Assembly (NCBI GenBank): GCA_022072505.1
Contig: JAJVHU010000019.1
Coordinates: forward strand, 141,849 to 205,848
Length of the DNA: 64,000 nucleotides
DNA from: Phycisphaerae bacterium
GTDB taxonomy: Bacteria > Planctomycetota > Phycisphaerae > UBA1845
Reading direction: 5' to 3'
Shown here: in pieces, positions 17,775 to 26,344 of the stretch
How the letters are laid out: each line of letters starts with the position of its first letter
Numbering within the stretch: position 1 is the first letter of the stretch
The notes under the pieces: generated by a model
What the model was told of the DNA's origin: nothing
What the model saw: only the letters and a program-made list of their open reading frames with translations
The model's database searches: none
Program-made: the position numbers and the translations under genes

Positions 17775-20273
17775 TCACGGTTGCATATAAAGGATCGAGT
17801 GACGGATGCCCCAGAGGCTGATGAGCGCGCCGTCGTCGAAGTCGCGCATCGGTTCGGGGTCGATGCCCAGTCCGTTGTGGCACGCCAGCAGGTGATTGAC
17901 GTCGTAAGCGTGTTTTCCGGCGTCCCAGCGGAAGGCGAAGACGGCGCCCTGAGGCGACCGTTCGAAGGCGATCGGCCGCCGCGTCAGGGTCCAGACGTCG
18001 TACAACATCGTCACCAGCCAGCCGTCGCGCAACGCCCGGTTCTCGATCTGCTTCGTGCGGTACATCAGCATCCAGCCGTTGTGGTGCGGGAAACCGGTGT
18101 GAAAGATGACCAGCTCTCCCGCGTCCGTGTGTCGCACGACGGGACGCGTCGAGCAGGTGACGCCGCCCTGGTCGCCGCCGATCCAGCGCTGCTCGACGCG
18201 CCGCCAGCTTGACTCGGACTCGACTTCGAACCACGCCGCCCGCATCCCCATCATCCGGCGATCCGGCTCCGGCGAGGCCGCCCCGACGACGACGACGCGC
18301 CCGTCGCGCGGGTCCACCGACCAGTCCACCGGCACGATCGACTTGAAGTCGATCGCCGGTCCGGGCGCAAGGGCGTACGACACGGCGCCGACCGCGTCGC
18401 GCGACGCCTCCAGCCACCACGCCGTCAGGCCGTCGTCGTCGCGCCGGGCGACCAGCAGCACGCGATCCTTCATCGTGCCCGCCGAAAGCTCGACCGGCGG
18501 GAGCGCGTCCAGCCGTCGCGGCTCGTCGATCGTCGCCGCGTCGAACCGGGCGATCCACCAACCCTCGGGCCGGCGAAACAGCAGGTAGCCGGCGTCGCGC
18601 GTCCCAACGAGGAGCGGATCGAAGTTCGAACTCGCGTTGGGGACGGTGCGCGGCTCGCTCCACTGCGAATTCCCGAGGTACGTCCGCAGGCGGATCTCGC
18701 CCTGGTCCTGAGTCAGGAACGCCAGGTGAAGCGCGTCGCCCACGCGACACAGCGCCGGACCCGATCCGATCAGGTCGAGTCGGACGCGTTCGCCGCAGTG
18801 CGTCGAGCTTCCGTAGTTGATGTCCGCCCGGACCGGACCTTCGTCGAAGCGCCCGTTGTGGTTCCAGTCGATGAGCGTCGCGTCCGCGCCGTCGGCCTTA
18901 AGCGTGAAGTAGAAGGGGTCGGCTTCGAGATACCTGAGGTCTTCATAGGCGAAGGGCAGGCGCTCGGAAAGGGCGGACTCGTTGAGCACGACGTCGCGGA
19001 ACTTCCCCGGCGAGAACTGCACGCGGCTGCCGTCGCCGCCGAGACCGTAATTGAACGCGTAGTTCATCAGCGACGGATACAGCGGGCACCACGGCGGCGC
19101 GGAGTCGCCGGTGTGTCCGAGGGCGAGCTGATGCCCCAGTTCATGCGCGAACGCCGCCCAGTTCGCTCCCGCGCAGCCGAGGTCGCCGAGCTGCGACGAC
19201 TGTCCGCCGCCGCCTAAGCCGGTGACGAGCATCCAGTGCATGATGCCGCGCTGCTTCACGTCGAAGAACTTCGCCCCGACGTCCGCCCAGTGCCCCTGAT
19301 GCTCGGCGGAAACCGGCGGGTCGAAGCGGTAGTGCAGGTCGATGCCGCGGCTGCCGTCCGGGTTCGCCGAGGGGATGGCGCGGTAGATGCGCTTCGCATC
19401 CTCGAGGCTGACGCGGGCGGCCTGCATGTCGAGACCTTCGTAGGGAGCGATGACGACAATGACGTCCTGCCGCAGCGGGTTCAGCGGCGTCTCCGGTCCG
19501 GCGACGCCGCGCGGCAGGCCCTTCACCTCCCAGCCGTCGAGCAGGCCGTCGCCGTCGGTGTCGCGGTTGAGCGGATCCGTCCCGAGCGTTTTCTCTTCCG
19601 CGTCGGTCAGACCGTCGCTGTCCTGATCGTCGGATTTCGGGTTCGGCGTCAGCGCGACGCGGACGACGCGATGCGGGTGCGGCCGGGCGCAGGTGTAAAC
19701 GATCGCCGTATCCGCAACCCCGTCGCCGTTGAAGTCGGCTGTGAACACGGCATGTACGCCCGCGTCGGGTTCATACGGCGGCGCCGAACCGCGGGCTTGA
19801 GCCCGCGCGACGTCGGGTTTCGGACCCGCCGCATCCGTCGCCGAATTCGATCTCCCGTCCGAATCCCGCAATCCGACCTCCCCCTCGACGCGCCGTTCCT
19901 CAGTGAACTTCCCGTCCTTCCACCCGCCGAAGACGACGCGGTGATCGGGCATGACCAGCACGACCTCGACGCCGGGGATGGACGGGTCCACGTCCGCAAC
20001 CTCCAGCCGCAGCGCCCCCTCGGCCTTGACCCGGTCCGTCGCCACCTGCCACGGCGTCGCCTTCCACCCGTTCAAACTCAATGACACGCACAGCTTGTCC
20101 CGCCCGCTGATCGTGACCACGTCGGCGAACCCGTCGCCGTCGATGTCGCCGCCGGCGAAGAACCCGCAGTCCAGACCGGTCGTGACCCAGTCGAAGGCGG
20201 GGGGCGAAGACGATGGGGATTCAACCTGCATCAAAGCGACTGCGAACCGAACAAGCATGCCGAGCGCCATCAA
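17775..20273 (-). CDS. Secreted metzincin-like protein with FG-GAP and TSP type-3 repeats
   Basis: This 832-residue protein starts with a weak hydrophobic leader (LVRFAVALM). It has FG-GAP-like Ca-binding loops (GGDIDGDGFADVV, residues 41-53; TADFNGDGVADTA, 178-190) and a thrombospondin type-3-like stretch (DSDGLTDAEE...DTDGDGLLDGWE, about 218-250). The zinc-protease motif HELGHQLALGH (377-387) is followed by a candidate Met-turn SLMNY (401-405), which together indicate a metzincin. The last 380 residues look like beta-propeller repeats. It is probably a calcium-stabilised extracellular or cell-surface protease; the substrate is unknown. Residues about 148-163 are encoded by a perfect palindrome (GCGGGCTTGAGCCCGC near 19791-19806), suggesting an absorbed repeat. 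Confidence 0.75.
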   Translation of the reverse strand: MMALGMLVRFAVALMQVESPSSSPPAFDWVTTGLDCGFFAGGDIDGDGFADVVTISGRDKLCVSLSLNGWKATPWQVATDRVKAEGALRLEVADVDPSIPGVEVVLVMPDHRVVFGGWKDGKFTEERRVEGEVGLRDSDGRSNSATDAAGPKPDVARAQARGSAPPYEPDAGVHAVFTADFNGDGVADTAIVYTCARPHPHRVVRVALTPNPKSDDQDSDGLTDAEEKTLGTDPLNRDTDGDGLLDGWEVKGLPRGVAGPETPLNPLRQDVIVVIAPYEGLDMQAARVSLEDAKRIYRAIPSANPDGSRGIDLHYRFDPPVSAEHQGHWADVGAKFFDVKQRGIMHWMLVTGLGGGGQSSQLGDLGCAGANWAAFAHELGHQLALGHTGDSAPPWCPLYPSLMNYAFNYGLGGDGSRVQFSPGKFRDVVLNESALSERLPFAYEDLRYLEADPFYFTLKADGADATLIDWNHNGRFDEGPVRADINYGSSTHCGERVRLDLIGSGPALCRVGDALHLAFLTQDQGEIRLRTYLGNSQWSEPRTVPNASSNFDPLLVGTRDAGYLLFRRPEGWWIARFDAATIDEPRRLDALPPVELSAGTMKDRVLLVARRDDDGLTAWWLEASRDAVGAVSYALAPGPAIDFKSIVPVDWSVDPRDGRVVVVGAASPEPDRRMMGMRAAWFEVESESSWRRVEQRWIGGDQGGVTCSTRPVVRHTDAGELVIFHTGFPHHNGWMLMYRTKQIENRALRDGWLVTMLYDVWTLTRRPIAFERSPQGAVFAFRWDAGKHAYDVNHLLACHNGLGIDPEPMRDFDDGALISLWGIRHSILYMQP

Positions 20274-20373
20274 GTACTCCTGATGTTCGAACTTTCGTTA
20301 GCTCAGACAACCCGGGATCGTATGACAAGCGTTTCTTGACAGTCCGGGGTCGTCAACGAAAACTGCGCAGATT

Positions 20374-21504
20374 ATGATGGGTTCGAGCAGCGCCCGCATC
20401 CTCACCGCCGACGTGGTCTCGAACGTCGTTGTCTGCCGCGAGCATTTTCGGTTGACGCTGCGGGTTGCGGCGTTTTCGGAGGCCCGGCCGGGGCAGTTTG
20501 TTCATCTGTGTCCGGCGGAAAGCTCACCGCCTGATTACGCGGTCTGGGATCTTCAGGAAGACGAGGTTGCGTGGCGGGGGGGGACGGATGCGTGGCGGGA
20601 GCGGCTGGGCGAGCCGATGCTGCGGCGGGCGTTCAGCATCGCCGGGCTGAGGCGCGTCGGAGGGCTCGAAGGTCTGACCCCTGACCCACGAACCCTCAGT
20701 CCCGACCCCCGACCCCTGAGTCCCGCCCCCCGAACCCCGATCGTGGCGCCCCGAACCCTGAACGCCGATCCCCGATCTCCGATCCTCGATCCCCACGACC
20801 TTGACGTCATCTACCGCGTCGTCGGCGTCGGGACGCGCTGGATGTCCACGCTGGCGGCGGGGGACCGGGTGAGCGTCCTCGGGCCGCTGGGCAATGCGTT
20901 CCCGATCCGGGCGGACAAGCGCCACGCGTGGATGATCGCCGGCGGCGTGGGCCTGCCGCCGATGCTCTGGCTGGCGGATGCGCTTCAACGTGCGGGGCGC
21001 GGCACCGTGGCATTCTGCGGGGCGCGGTCGGCGGACCTGATGGCGCTGACGTTGACCGGGGATCAGCGGTGGGAGGGCGCTTCATTCCGCGACGGCAGAG
21101 GCAGCGCGCCGGCAACTGACGCCCGGACCGCCGCGCTGAGTGCCGCGGAGTTCAACGCCTCGGGCACGCCCGTGGTGCTTGCGACGGACGACGGCTCGCT
21201 GGGGTTTCGCGGGCACGTCGGCGCCGCGATGACGGCGTATCACGAGGCCAACCCGGTCGCGCCGGAAGAACTGGTCATCTACACCTGCGGCCCGGAGGTG
21301 ATGATGCGCTTCGTGGCGGAGTATGCGCTCGCCCGCGGGATCGAGTGCCACGTTTGCATGGAGCGGTCGATGGCCTGCGGGATGGGGACGTGTCAGTCGT
21401 GCGTCCTTCCGGTCGTCGAACCGTCGGACGCCGCCGGGTGGCGGTACAGCCTGTGCTGCACGGACGGTCCGGTGTACGAGGCGTCGCGGCTGCTGTGGAG
21501 GTAG
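20374..21504 (+). CDS. pyrK: Dihydroorotate dehydrogenase electron-transfer subunit PyrK
   Basis: PyrK passes electrons from the PyrD flavin to NAD through FAD and a 2Fe-2S cluster. Visible features are RPGQFVHLCP (residues 38-47), the FAD-binding RRAFSIAG (84-91), VVGVGTRWM, the NAD-site GGVGLPPMLWL (190-200) and the cluster motif with Cys335, Cys340, Cys343 and Cys361 or 362. The product has 376 residues against about 260 normally. One part of the excess is a Pro/Arg-rich insertion at about 100-140 encoded by degenerate repeats, the other an insertion around 236-262. pyrD is not in the window. The start may be either of two adjacent ATGs. Confidence 0.88.
   Translation: MMGSSSARILTADVVSNVVVCREHFRLTLRVAAFSEARPGQFVHLCPAESSPPDYAVWDLQEDEVAWRGGTDAWRERLGEPMLRRAFSIAGLRRVGGLEGLTPDPRTLSPDPRPLSPAPRTPIVAPRTLNADPRSPILDPHDLDVIYRVVGVGTRWMSTLAAGDRVSVLGPLGNAFPIRADKRHAWMIAGGVGLPPMLWLADALQRAGRGTVAFCGARSADLMALTLTGDQRWEGASFRDGRGSAPATDARTAALSAAEFNASGTPVVLATDDGSLGFRGHVGAAMTAYHEANPVAPEELVIYTCGPEVMMRFVAEYALARGIECHVCMERSMACGMGTCQSCVLPVVEPSDAAGWRYSLCCTDGPVYEASRLLWR
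20674..20800. repeat. In-frame degenerate tandem repeat inside pyrK
   Basis: About 120 bp consist of imperfect 9-13-bp units of the type CCCCGAACCC, CCCCGATC and CCCTGA, giving a DPR/APR-rich peptide between the FAD- and NAD-binding parts of PyrK. A related run of such words lies just after the gene (about 21555-21610). Confidence 0.75.
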
Positions 21505-21641
21505 ACCGCGGTGAGATGTCGGATTTCGGAGGCAGGGTTGGGGATTGAACCTCGGGTTCGCAGCGGCATATCCGAAACCCGCCATCCGAAATCCCGCATT
21601 CAAAGCCCGCCTCACAGGCCCGGTTCGGAAGAGGCCGTCGT

Positions 21642-21674
21642 TCTTAGCGCAATCTTAACCGTCTTCACACATAC
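21642..21674 (+). promoter_or_regulatory. Pho-box-like promoter upstream of pstS
   Basis: Two direct half-sites, TCTTAGC (21642-21648) and TCTTAAC (21653-21659), are spaced 11 bp start to start, the classic Pho-box period. A -10-like CATACT (21669-21674) follows 9 nt after the second. This is the arrangement of PhoB/PhoP-activated promoters that lack a -35, in front of a phosphate-uptake operon. Confidence 0.55.
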
Positions 21675-21759
21675 TCCGCACCGGGCGGGTGGATTGTGCA
21701 GTCGTGCTTGAGGGAGCGGCCTCCAGCCGGAACAGATCCTTCCAGGGAGATCAACGAAG

Positions 21760-22767
21760 ATGACTCACAAGGTGATGCGACAAGGCGCGGCGACTCTGGT
21801 TCTTCTGGGGTGGTTTGCGGGAACGACGTTCGGACAGGCGACGGTGCGGATCGACGGGTCCAGCACGGTGTATCCGATCACGGAGGCCGTGGCGGAAGAG
21901 TTCATGTCGGCGAACCCGGGCATGCAGGTGGTGGTCGGGATTTCGGGCACGGGCGGGGGGTTCAAGAAGTTTTACCGCGGCGAGACGGACATCTCGAACG
22001 CCTCACGTCCGATCCAGGTGGCCGAGATGGAGGAGTGCAAGAAGGCGGGGATCGAGTACATCGAGCTTCCGATCGCGTTTGACGCTCTGACGGTGATGAT
22101 CAACCCCGCGAACACGTTCGTCACGTCGCTGACGATCGAGGATTTGCGCACGATCTGGTCGCCGGAGGCGCAAGGCAAGATCCTGAAGTGGAGCCAGGTG
22201 CGCTCGGAGTGGCCGGACCAGCCGCTGACGCTTTACGGCGCGGGGGCGGACTCGGGCACGTTTGACTACTTCACGGAGGCGGTGACCGGCAAGGCGAAAA
22301 GCAGCCGGGGCGACTTCACGGCGAGCGAGGACGACAACGTCCTGGTCCAGGGCATCTCAAAGGACAAGAACGCGCTGGGGTACTTCGGGTTCGCGTACTA
22401 CATCGAGAACAAGGACAAGCTGAAGGCGGTTCCGATCGTCAATCATGAGAATAAACCGGTCACGCCGTCGGAGGCGTCGGTGATGGACGGGTCATACACG
22501 CCGCTGTCCCGCCCGATCTTCATCTACGTCAACCGCAAGTCGCTGGATCGCCCGGAGATTCGCAAGTTCGTCGAGTTCTACCTGAAGGAAGGGCCGGCGC
22601 TGACGAAGGAAGTGCGCTACGTACCGCTTCCGGCCGACGCTTATCAGAAAGGGATGGAGCGCGTGGCGAAGGGGCAGATCGGCACGGCGTTCGGGGGGCA
22701 CTCGGAGACGGGGCTGCACATCGACGAATTGCTGAAGCGCCCGTTGTCCACGGAACCTCGGAAGTAG
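21760..22767 (+). CDS. pstS: Phosphate-binding periplasmic protein PstS
   Basis: PstS captures inorganic phosphate for the Pst ABC importer. After a signal peptide ([14 protein letters not shown]) the mature protein has the phosphate-site segments [39 protein letters not shown] and NASRP, and [16 protein letters not shown]. At 335 residues it resembles the PstS/SphX branch. It leads the pstS-pstC-pstA operon behind a Pho-box-like site, so induction by phosphate starvation is likely. Confidence 0.95.
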   Translation: MTHKVMRQGAATLVLLGWFAGTTFGQATVRIDGSSTVYPITEAVAEEFMSANPGMQVVVGISGTGGGFKKFYRGETDISNASRPIQVAEMEECKKAGIEYIELPIAFDALTVMINPANTFVTSLTIEDLRTIWSPEAQGKILKWSQVRSEWPDQPLTLYGAGADSGTFDYFTEAVTGKAKSSRGDFTASEDDNVLVQGISKDKNALGYFGFAYYIENKDKLKAVPIVNHENKPVTPSEASVMDGSYTPLSRPIFIYVNRKSLDRPEIRKFVEFYLKEGPALTKEVRYVPLPADAYQKGMERVAKGQIGTAFGGHSETGLHIDELLKRPLSTEPRK

Positions 22768-22918
22768 CGGCTTTCCTGAAGCGCGGAGGGGGCACGTGAC
22801 GTGCCGCGGCCTTCGGGATAGAACCCGGAGGTCGCGACGCTTGAGCGAGGGCATGCGCGGCGCGGCAGGTCGGACGTGAGTCCCGGTTGCGGGGTCGAGG
22901 CTTTTCGGGAGAGCGTGC

Positions 22919-23869
22919 GTGGCGTCGGAACCGATCGGCGCGGAAGACCTGAGACTCGAGTTTCGCCTTGGCCTGTCGCCGGCGCGGCGCGTGCTGCGCC
23001 GGGTGAAGGAGCGGTCGATCGAGGCGGGGCTTTTTCTGGCGGCGGCGTCTTCGGTGCTGGTGACGCTGGGCATCGTCGGGGCGCTGGTGTACGAGTCGAG
23101 CACGTTCTTCGCCCACGTTTCGATCCTCGAGTTCCTCACCAGCACGCAGTGGACGCCGCAGTTCGCCGACGCCCGGTTCGGAATCCTTCCGCTGGTGAGC
23201 GGGACGCTGGTGACGACGGCCGTGGCGCTGTTCGTGGCCGTCCCGGTGGGGACGATCTGCGCCGTCTGGCTGAGCGAGTATGCGACGCACCGGGTGCGTG
23301 AGATTGTCAAGCCCGCGTTGGAACTGCTGACCGCGGTGCCGACCGTGGTCTTCGGATACTTCGCGCTGCTCTTTGTGACGCCGCTGCTTCAGCGGGTGTT
23401 CCCGGAACTTCCGGGATTCAACATGCTCAGCGCCGGGCTGGTTATCGGTCTGATGGTGGTTCCTTATGTGACGTCGTTGAGCGAGGAGGCGATGCGTTCG
23501 GTTCCGCTGGCGCTGCGCGAGGGGGCGTACGCGCTCGGCGCCACGCGCATTCAGGTGGCGTGGCGGGTGGTGTTTCCCGCGGCGTTGTCGGGGATTTCCG
23601 CGTCTTACATCCTGACCGTCTCGCGGGCGCTGGGCGAAACGATGATCGTCGCCATCGCGGCCGGCATGCAGGCGAAGCTGACGCTGAACCCCGCGGAACC
23701 GGCGGCGACCATCACCGCGTACATCGTCCAGGTCAGCCTCGGCGACCTGGTTCACGGGAGCATCGGGTATCAGTCGATCTTTGCCGCCGGTCTCGTCCTG
23801 CTGCTGATGACGCTCGGGCTGAACATTCTCGGCTACCTGATCCAGCGCCGTTATCGGGAGGCGTACTGA
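22919..23869 (+). CDS. pstC: Phosphate ABC transporter permease PstC
   Basis: This inner-membrane permease has about six hydrophobic segments and the binding-protein-dependent transport signature EGAYALGATRIQVAWRVVFP, followed by ALGETMIVAIAAG. It starts with GTG at 22919 after CGGGAGAG. At 316 residues it is normal. Only 2 bp separate its stop from pstA. Confidence 0.93.
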   Translation: MASEPIGAEDLRLEFRLGLSPARRVLRRVKERSIEAGLFLAAASSVLVTLGIVGALVYESSTFFAHVSILEFLTSTQWTPQFADARFGILPLVSGTLVTTAVALFVAVPVGTICAVWLSEYATHRVREIVKPALELLTAVPTVVFGYFALLFVTPLLQRVFPELPGFNMLSAGLVIGLMVVPYVTSLSEEAMRSVPLALREGAYALGATRIQVAWRVVFPAALSGISASYILTVSRALGETMIVAIAAGMQAKLTLNPAEPAATITAYIVQVSLGDLVHGSIGYQSIFAAGLVLLLMTLGLNILGYLIQRRYREAY

Positions 23870-23871
23870 CG

Positions 23872-24777
23872 ATGCTTGCGGGGGTCCGACCGGGAAGACG
23901 ACGCTTGATGGACGCGGCGTTTCTGCTGCTCGGAGCGGCGCTGATCGTCCTGTCGCTCGGAACCCTGGCGGCGCTGCTGCTGGATCTTGTTCGAGACGGA
24001 CTGCCGCGACTGACCTCGGGTTTTCTGACGTCTTTTCCTTCGCGCAAGCCCGATCAGGCCGGCGTCAAGTCGGCGATCGTCGGGACGTGCGCGGTGATGT
24101 TCGTGACGGCGGTGACGGCGTTGCCGCTGGGCGTCGCGTCGGGGATCTACCTGGAGGAGTACGCGCGGAAGAACTGGCGCACGGCGATCATCGAGATCAA
24201 CATCGCCAACCTCGCGGGCGTGCCGTCGATCATCTGGGGACTGATGGCGCTGGGGCTGCTCGTTTACGCGCTGGGGCTGAAGCGGTGCATCCTGACCGCC
24301 GGGCTGACGCTGGGGCTGCTGGTGCTGCCGATCGTCATCGTGGCGACGCGCGAGGCGATCCGGGCGATTCCGCAGGGCATCCGCGAAGGCGCGTACGCGC
24401 TCGGGGCGTCCAGGTGGCAGACGGTGCGGCATCATGTGCTGCCGTATTCGATGAGCGGCATCCTGACCGGCGCCATCATTGCGATGTCGCGGGCGATCGG
24501 AGAGACGGCGCCGCTGATCACGATCGGGGCGCTGACGTACATCGCCTTCCTGCCCCCGTCGCCGGTGACGTCCTCGCCGCCGTTTGTCTCGCTGACCTGG
24601 CTGGAGTCCCCCTTCACGGTCCTGCCGATCCAGATGTTCAACTGGGTGTCGCGCCCGGACGCGCGTTTTCATGCCAACGCCGCGGCCGCCGGCGTCGTCC
24701 TCATGTTCATCACGCTGTCGATGAACGCCTTGGCGATCCTCCTGCGCTACCGAAGCCGGCGGGCGATCCGGTGGTAA
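23872..24777 (+). CDS. pstA: Phosphate ABC transporter permease PstA
   Basis: The second Pst permease (301 residues from the ATG at 23872) has TM segments at both ends, the loop signature EGAYALGASRWQTVRHHVLP, and SRAIGETAPLITIGA. No ATPase gene pstB and no phoU follow. A perfect 36-bp palindrome and a convergent gene close the operon, so the ATPase must be encoded elsewhere. Confidence 0.93.
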   Translation: MLAGVRPGRRRLMDAAFLLLGAALIVLSLGTLAALLLDLVRDGLPRLTSGFLTSFPSRKPDQAGVKSAIVGTCAVMFVTAVTALPLGVASGIYLEEYARKNWRTAIIEINIANLAGVPSIIWGLMALGLLVYALGLKRCILTAGLTLGLLVLPIVIVATREAIRAIPQGIREGAYALGASRWQTVRHHVLPYSMSGILTGAIIAMSRAIGETAPLITIGALTYIAFLPPSPVTSSPPFVSLTWLESPFTVLPIQMFNWVSRPDARFHANAAAAGVVLMFITLSMNALAILLRYRSRRAIRW

Positions 24778-24806
24778 GCGGAGGCGCGCGGACCGGCGTC
24801 GACCTG

Positions 24807-24842
24807 CGCGGGCCCGGTCGGGCGCGCCCGACCGGGCCCGCG
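24807..24842. terminator. Perfect 36-bp palindrome, probable bidirectional terminator
   Basis: An 18-bp GC-only-rich arm (starting CGCGGGCCCGGTCGGGCG) meets its exact complement with no spacer, centred between 24824 and 24825. It lies 30 bp after pstA and 31 bp after the stop of the convergent gene. There is no T-run, so a terminator or transcript-end barrier is inferred from position. Confidence 0.55.
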
Positions 24843-24873
24843 GCGGAGCATTCACGTTCGTCGCCGGCGGACG

Positions 24874-25602
24874 TCAGCAGGCGCAGCGCATGATCCCGTG
24901 GATGTTCACGTCCCAGAGAATGACCTGGCACGGATTCGAGGGGACGGCCTCCTCGACGCCGCAAAACGTCCACCGCACGATGCAGTTCTCGAAGTTCGTC
25001 CCGCGCACGCCGCGACCCGTCATCATGCCCGCAACGCGGGGAAACGCGCAGCAGGGGTTCGTGCTCGTGCAAGGGTCGTATCCCAGAACCCCGGAGAGTT
25101 TCCCGGAGACCAGGGGATTTCCCGGAATGTCGGTGACGGTGAACTTGCCCGCGAAGGAGCCGATCGGCGTCTGACACGGTCCGTTCACGCGGACTTCCTT
25201 CTTCGTGATGTTCCACTCAAGACGCGCCGCGGTCGGGAACCCGATCACCCCCAGCTCATCGCAGAAGCTGAGCACCTCGAAGCTGGTGGTCATCCGCTGC
25301 TTGAGGACGAAATTGATCTGCCCGCGCGGCGGACAATTGCACGGGTCGCACTTCGTGACGTTGACGCCCTGCGTGAACGCACGCCGGCTGGTGGACCACA
25401 GCGCGTAGGAACACCCGGCGACATCGGCGTCGTCGTCCGGAAGGAGCGACGACGAGTTGTCCGGAGTCGCAAGGTCATCCGCGAACACGGCGCCGCCGGA
25501 CAATCCCCAGCCCGCCGCTCCCAGCCCCAACCCGCGAATGAAATCGCGCCGCGGAACATTCGACCGGGCGCCGGACGCCTCCTCCAACCTGGATCGCATC
25601 AT
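24874..25602 (-). CDS. Tat-exported Cys-rich protein of unknown function
   Basis: This 242-residue product begins with a twin-arginine signal (PRRDFIRGLGLGAAGWGLSG, about residues 19-38, ending AVFA-DD). The mature part has at least a dozen Cys residues, several in close groups (KCDPCNCPPR; NPCCAFPR; MRCAC at the end), suggesting metal binding or disulfides. The repeated pattern of short beta-like stretches does not match a family I know. The start is one of two adjacent ATGs (25602 or 25599), preceded by AAGAGGAG. Longer upstream readings look non-coding. Confidence 0.65.
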   Translation of the reverse strand: MMRSRLEEASGARSNVPRRDFIRGLGLGAAGWGLSGGAVFADDLATPDNSSSLLPDDDADVAGCSYALWSTSRRAFTQGVNVTKCDPCNCPPRGQINFVLKQRMTTSFEVLSFCDELGVIGFPTAARLEWNITKKEVRVNGPCQTPIGSFAGKFTVTDIPGNPLVSGKLSGVLGYDPCTSTNPCCAFPRVAGMMTGRGVRGTNFENCIVRWTFCGVEEAVPSNPCQVILWDVNIHGIMRCAC

Positions 25603-25714
25603 GATGGCTCTTCTCCTCTTGTCAGCGTTCTGCGGTTCCCAGGGCGAACGTCGCTCCGGGAGCACGCGCAGGGAACAAAAATCAGGATCCGGCCGCACCG
25701 ACGCGACTCGCCTG

Positions 25715-25756
25715 TCGGGAACCGAGTCGCCCGGGACCGAATACATCGGTTCCCGA
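25715..25756. repeat. 11-bp inverted repeat in the leader of the Tat-exported gene
   Basis: TCGGGAACCGA at 25715-25725 and its exact complement TCGGTTCCCGA at 25746-25756 enclose a 20-nt loop. It lies within the predicted leader, so it may fold in the RNA, or it may be a protein-binding site. Confidence 0.5.
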
Positions 25757-25933
25757 ACGACGTTAGGGCGAGAAGCCCCGTCCAGGACGGACAATGCCTT
25801 CCGAGTGGCGCATCGCTGGCGGGCAGGCGGACCGCTTTGAACATCCTTGCCATCCCCGTCCTTTCACAACGCGCCGGCGTCGACGAAGGTGCAGAGTCTG
25901 GGGAAGTCGATCGGCTGCAGGAGAGCGGCGATC

Positions 25934-25962
25934 AGTATACCGGAAACCCCTGACTTCTTCAA
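25934..25962 (-). promoter_or_regulatory. Sigma-70-like promoter with a long leader
   Basis: On the reverse strand TTGAAG (25962-25957), a 17-nt spacer and TATACT (25939-25934) form a good promoter directed at the Tat-exported Cys-rich gene. Transcription from here would give a leader of about 325 nt before the start codon. Confidence 0.5.
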
Positions 25963-26344
25963 GCGTAAAGTTGAGACCCGACTTACGCGATGTCGCAAGC
26001 GCAACCGGGATTTCCGGCGGGACACGACGTAACCTTTCGCCCCGAAACACGTTCCGCATCCACAGGAGGCGCTCGTTCGACAAAGACGCAGTTGATTCGC
26101 TAACGTGGTGCGGCGTAAGTTCGCTGCATTTGAACCGGAGTGAGGAGTTCGGCGGGGCGCGGTGCGGACCGGAGGTTCGCGATCCGCGTTTACGCAACCG
26201 AGGACATTACAGGGTCTCTTGAACGCCTGTGATGCCTCGCAGCACCAACCCTTGTCGTCCAACAAGGAGAGTTCTCGCGCCTGGCTCGGTGGGTATGATG
26301 AGCGCGACACAACCGAGCGAGCGATATAAGCCGGGGTAAAACGA

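Larger units (their letters stand above)
25603..26344. other. 742-bp intergenic region before hisS
   Basis: Besides the leftward promoter and inverted repeat listed separately, a short leftward frame (25853 to 25599, 84 codons) has a plausible ribosome site (AAAGGACGGGG) and ends by overlapping the ATGATG of the Tat-exported gene, so it could be a leader ORF. Its composition looks random and I do not call it a gene. On the hisS side there are -10-like words TATGAT (26294-26299) and TATAAG (26325-26330) without clear -35 partners. Confidence 0.4.

Noticed and set aside
20336..20341. Consensus TTGACA upstream of pyrK as a promoter
   Set aside because: No acceptable -10 lies 15-19 nt downstream (AAAACT region only).
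25763..26222. Several 100-170-codon frames on both strands before hisS
   Set aside because: They overlap one another, have random-looking composition, and none has family features.
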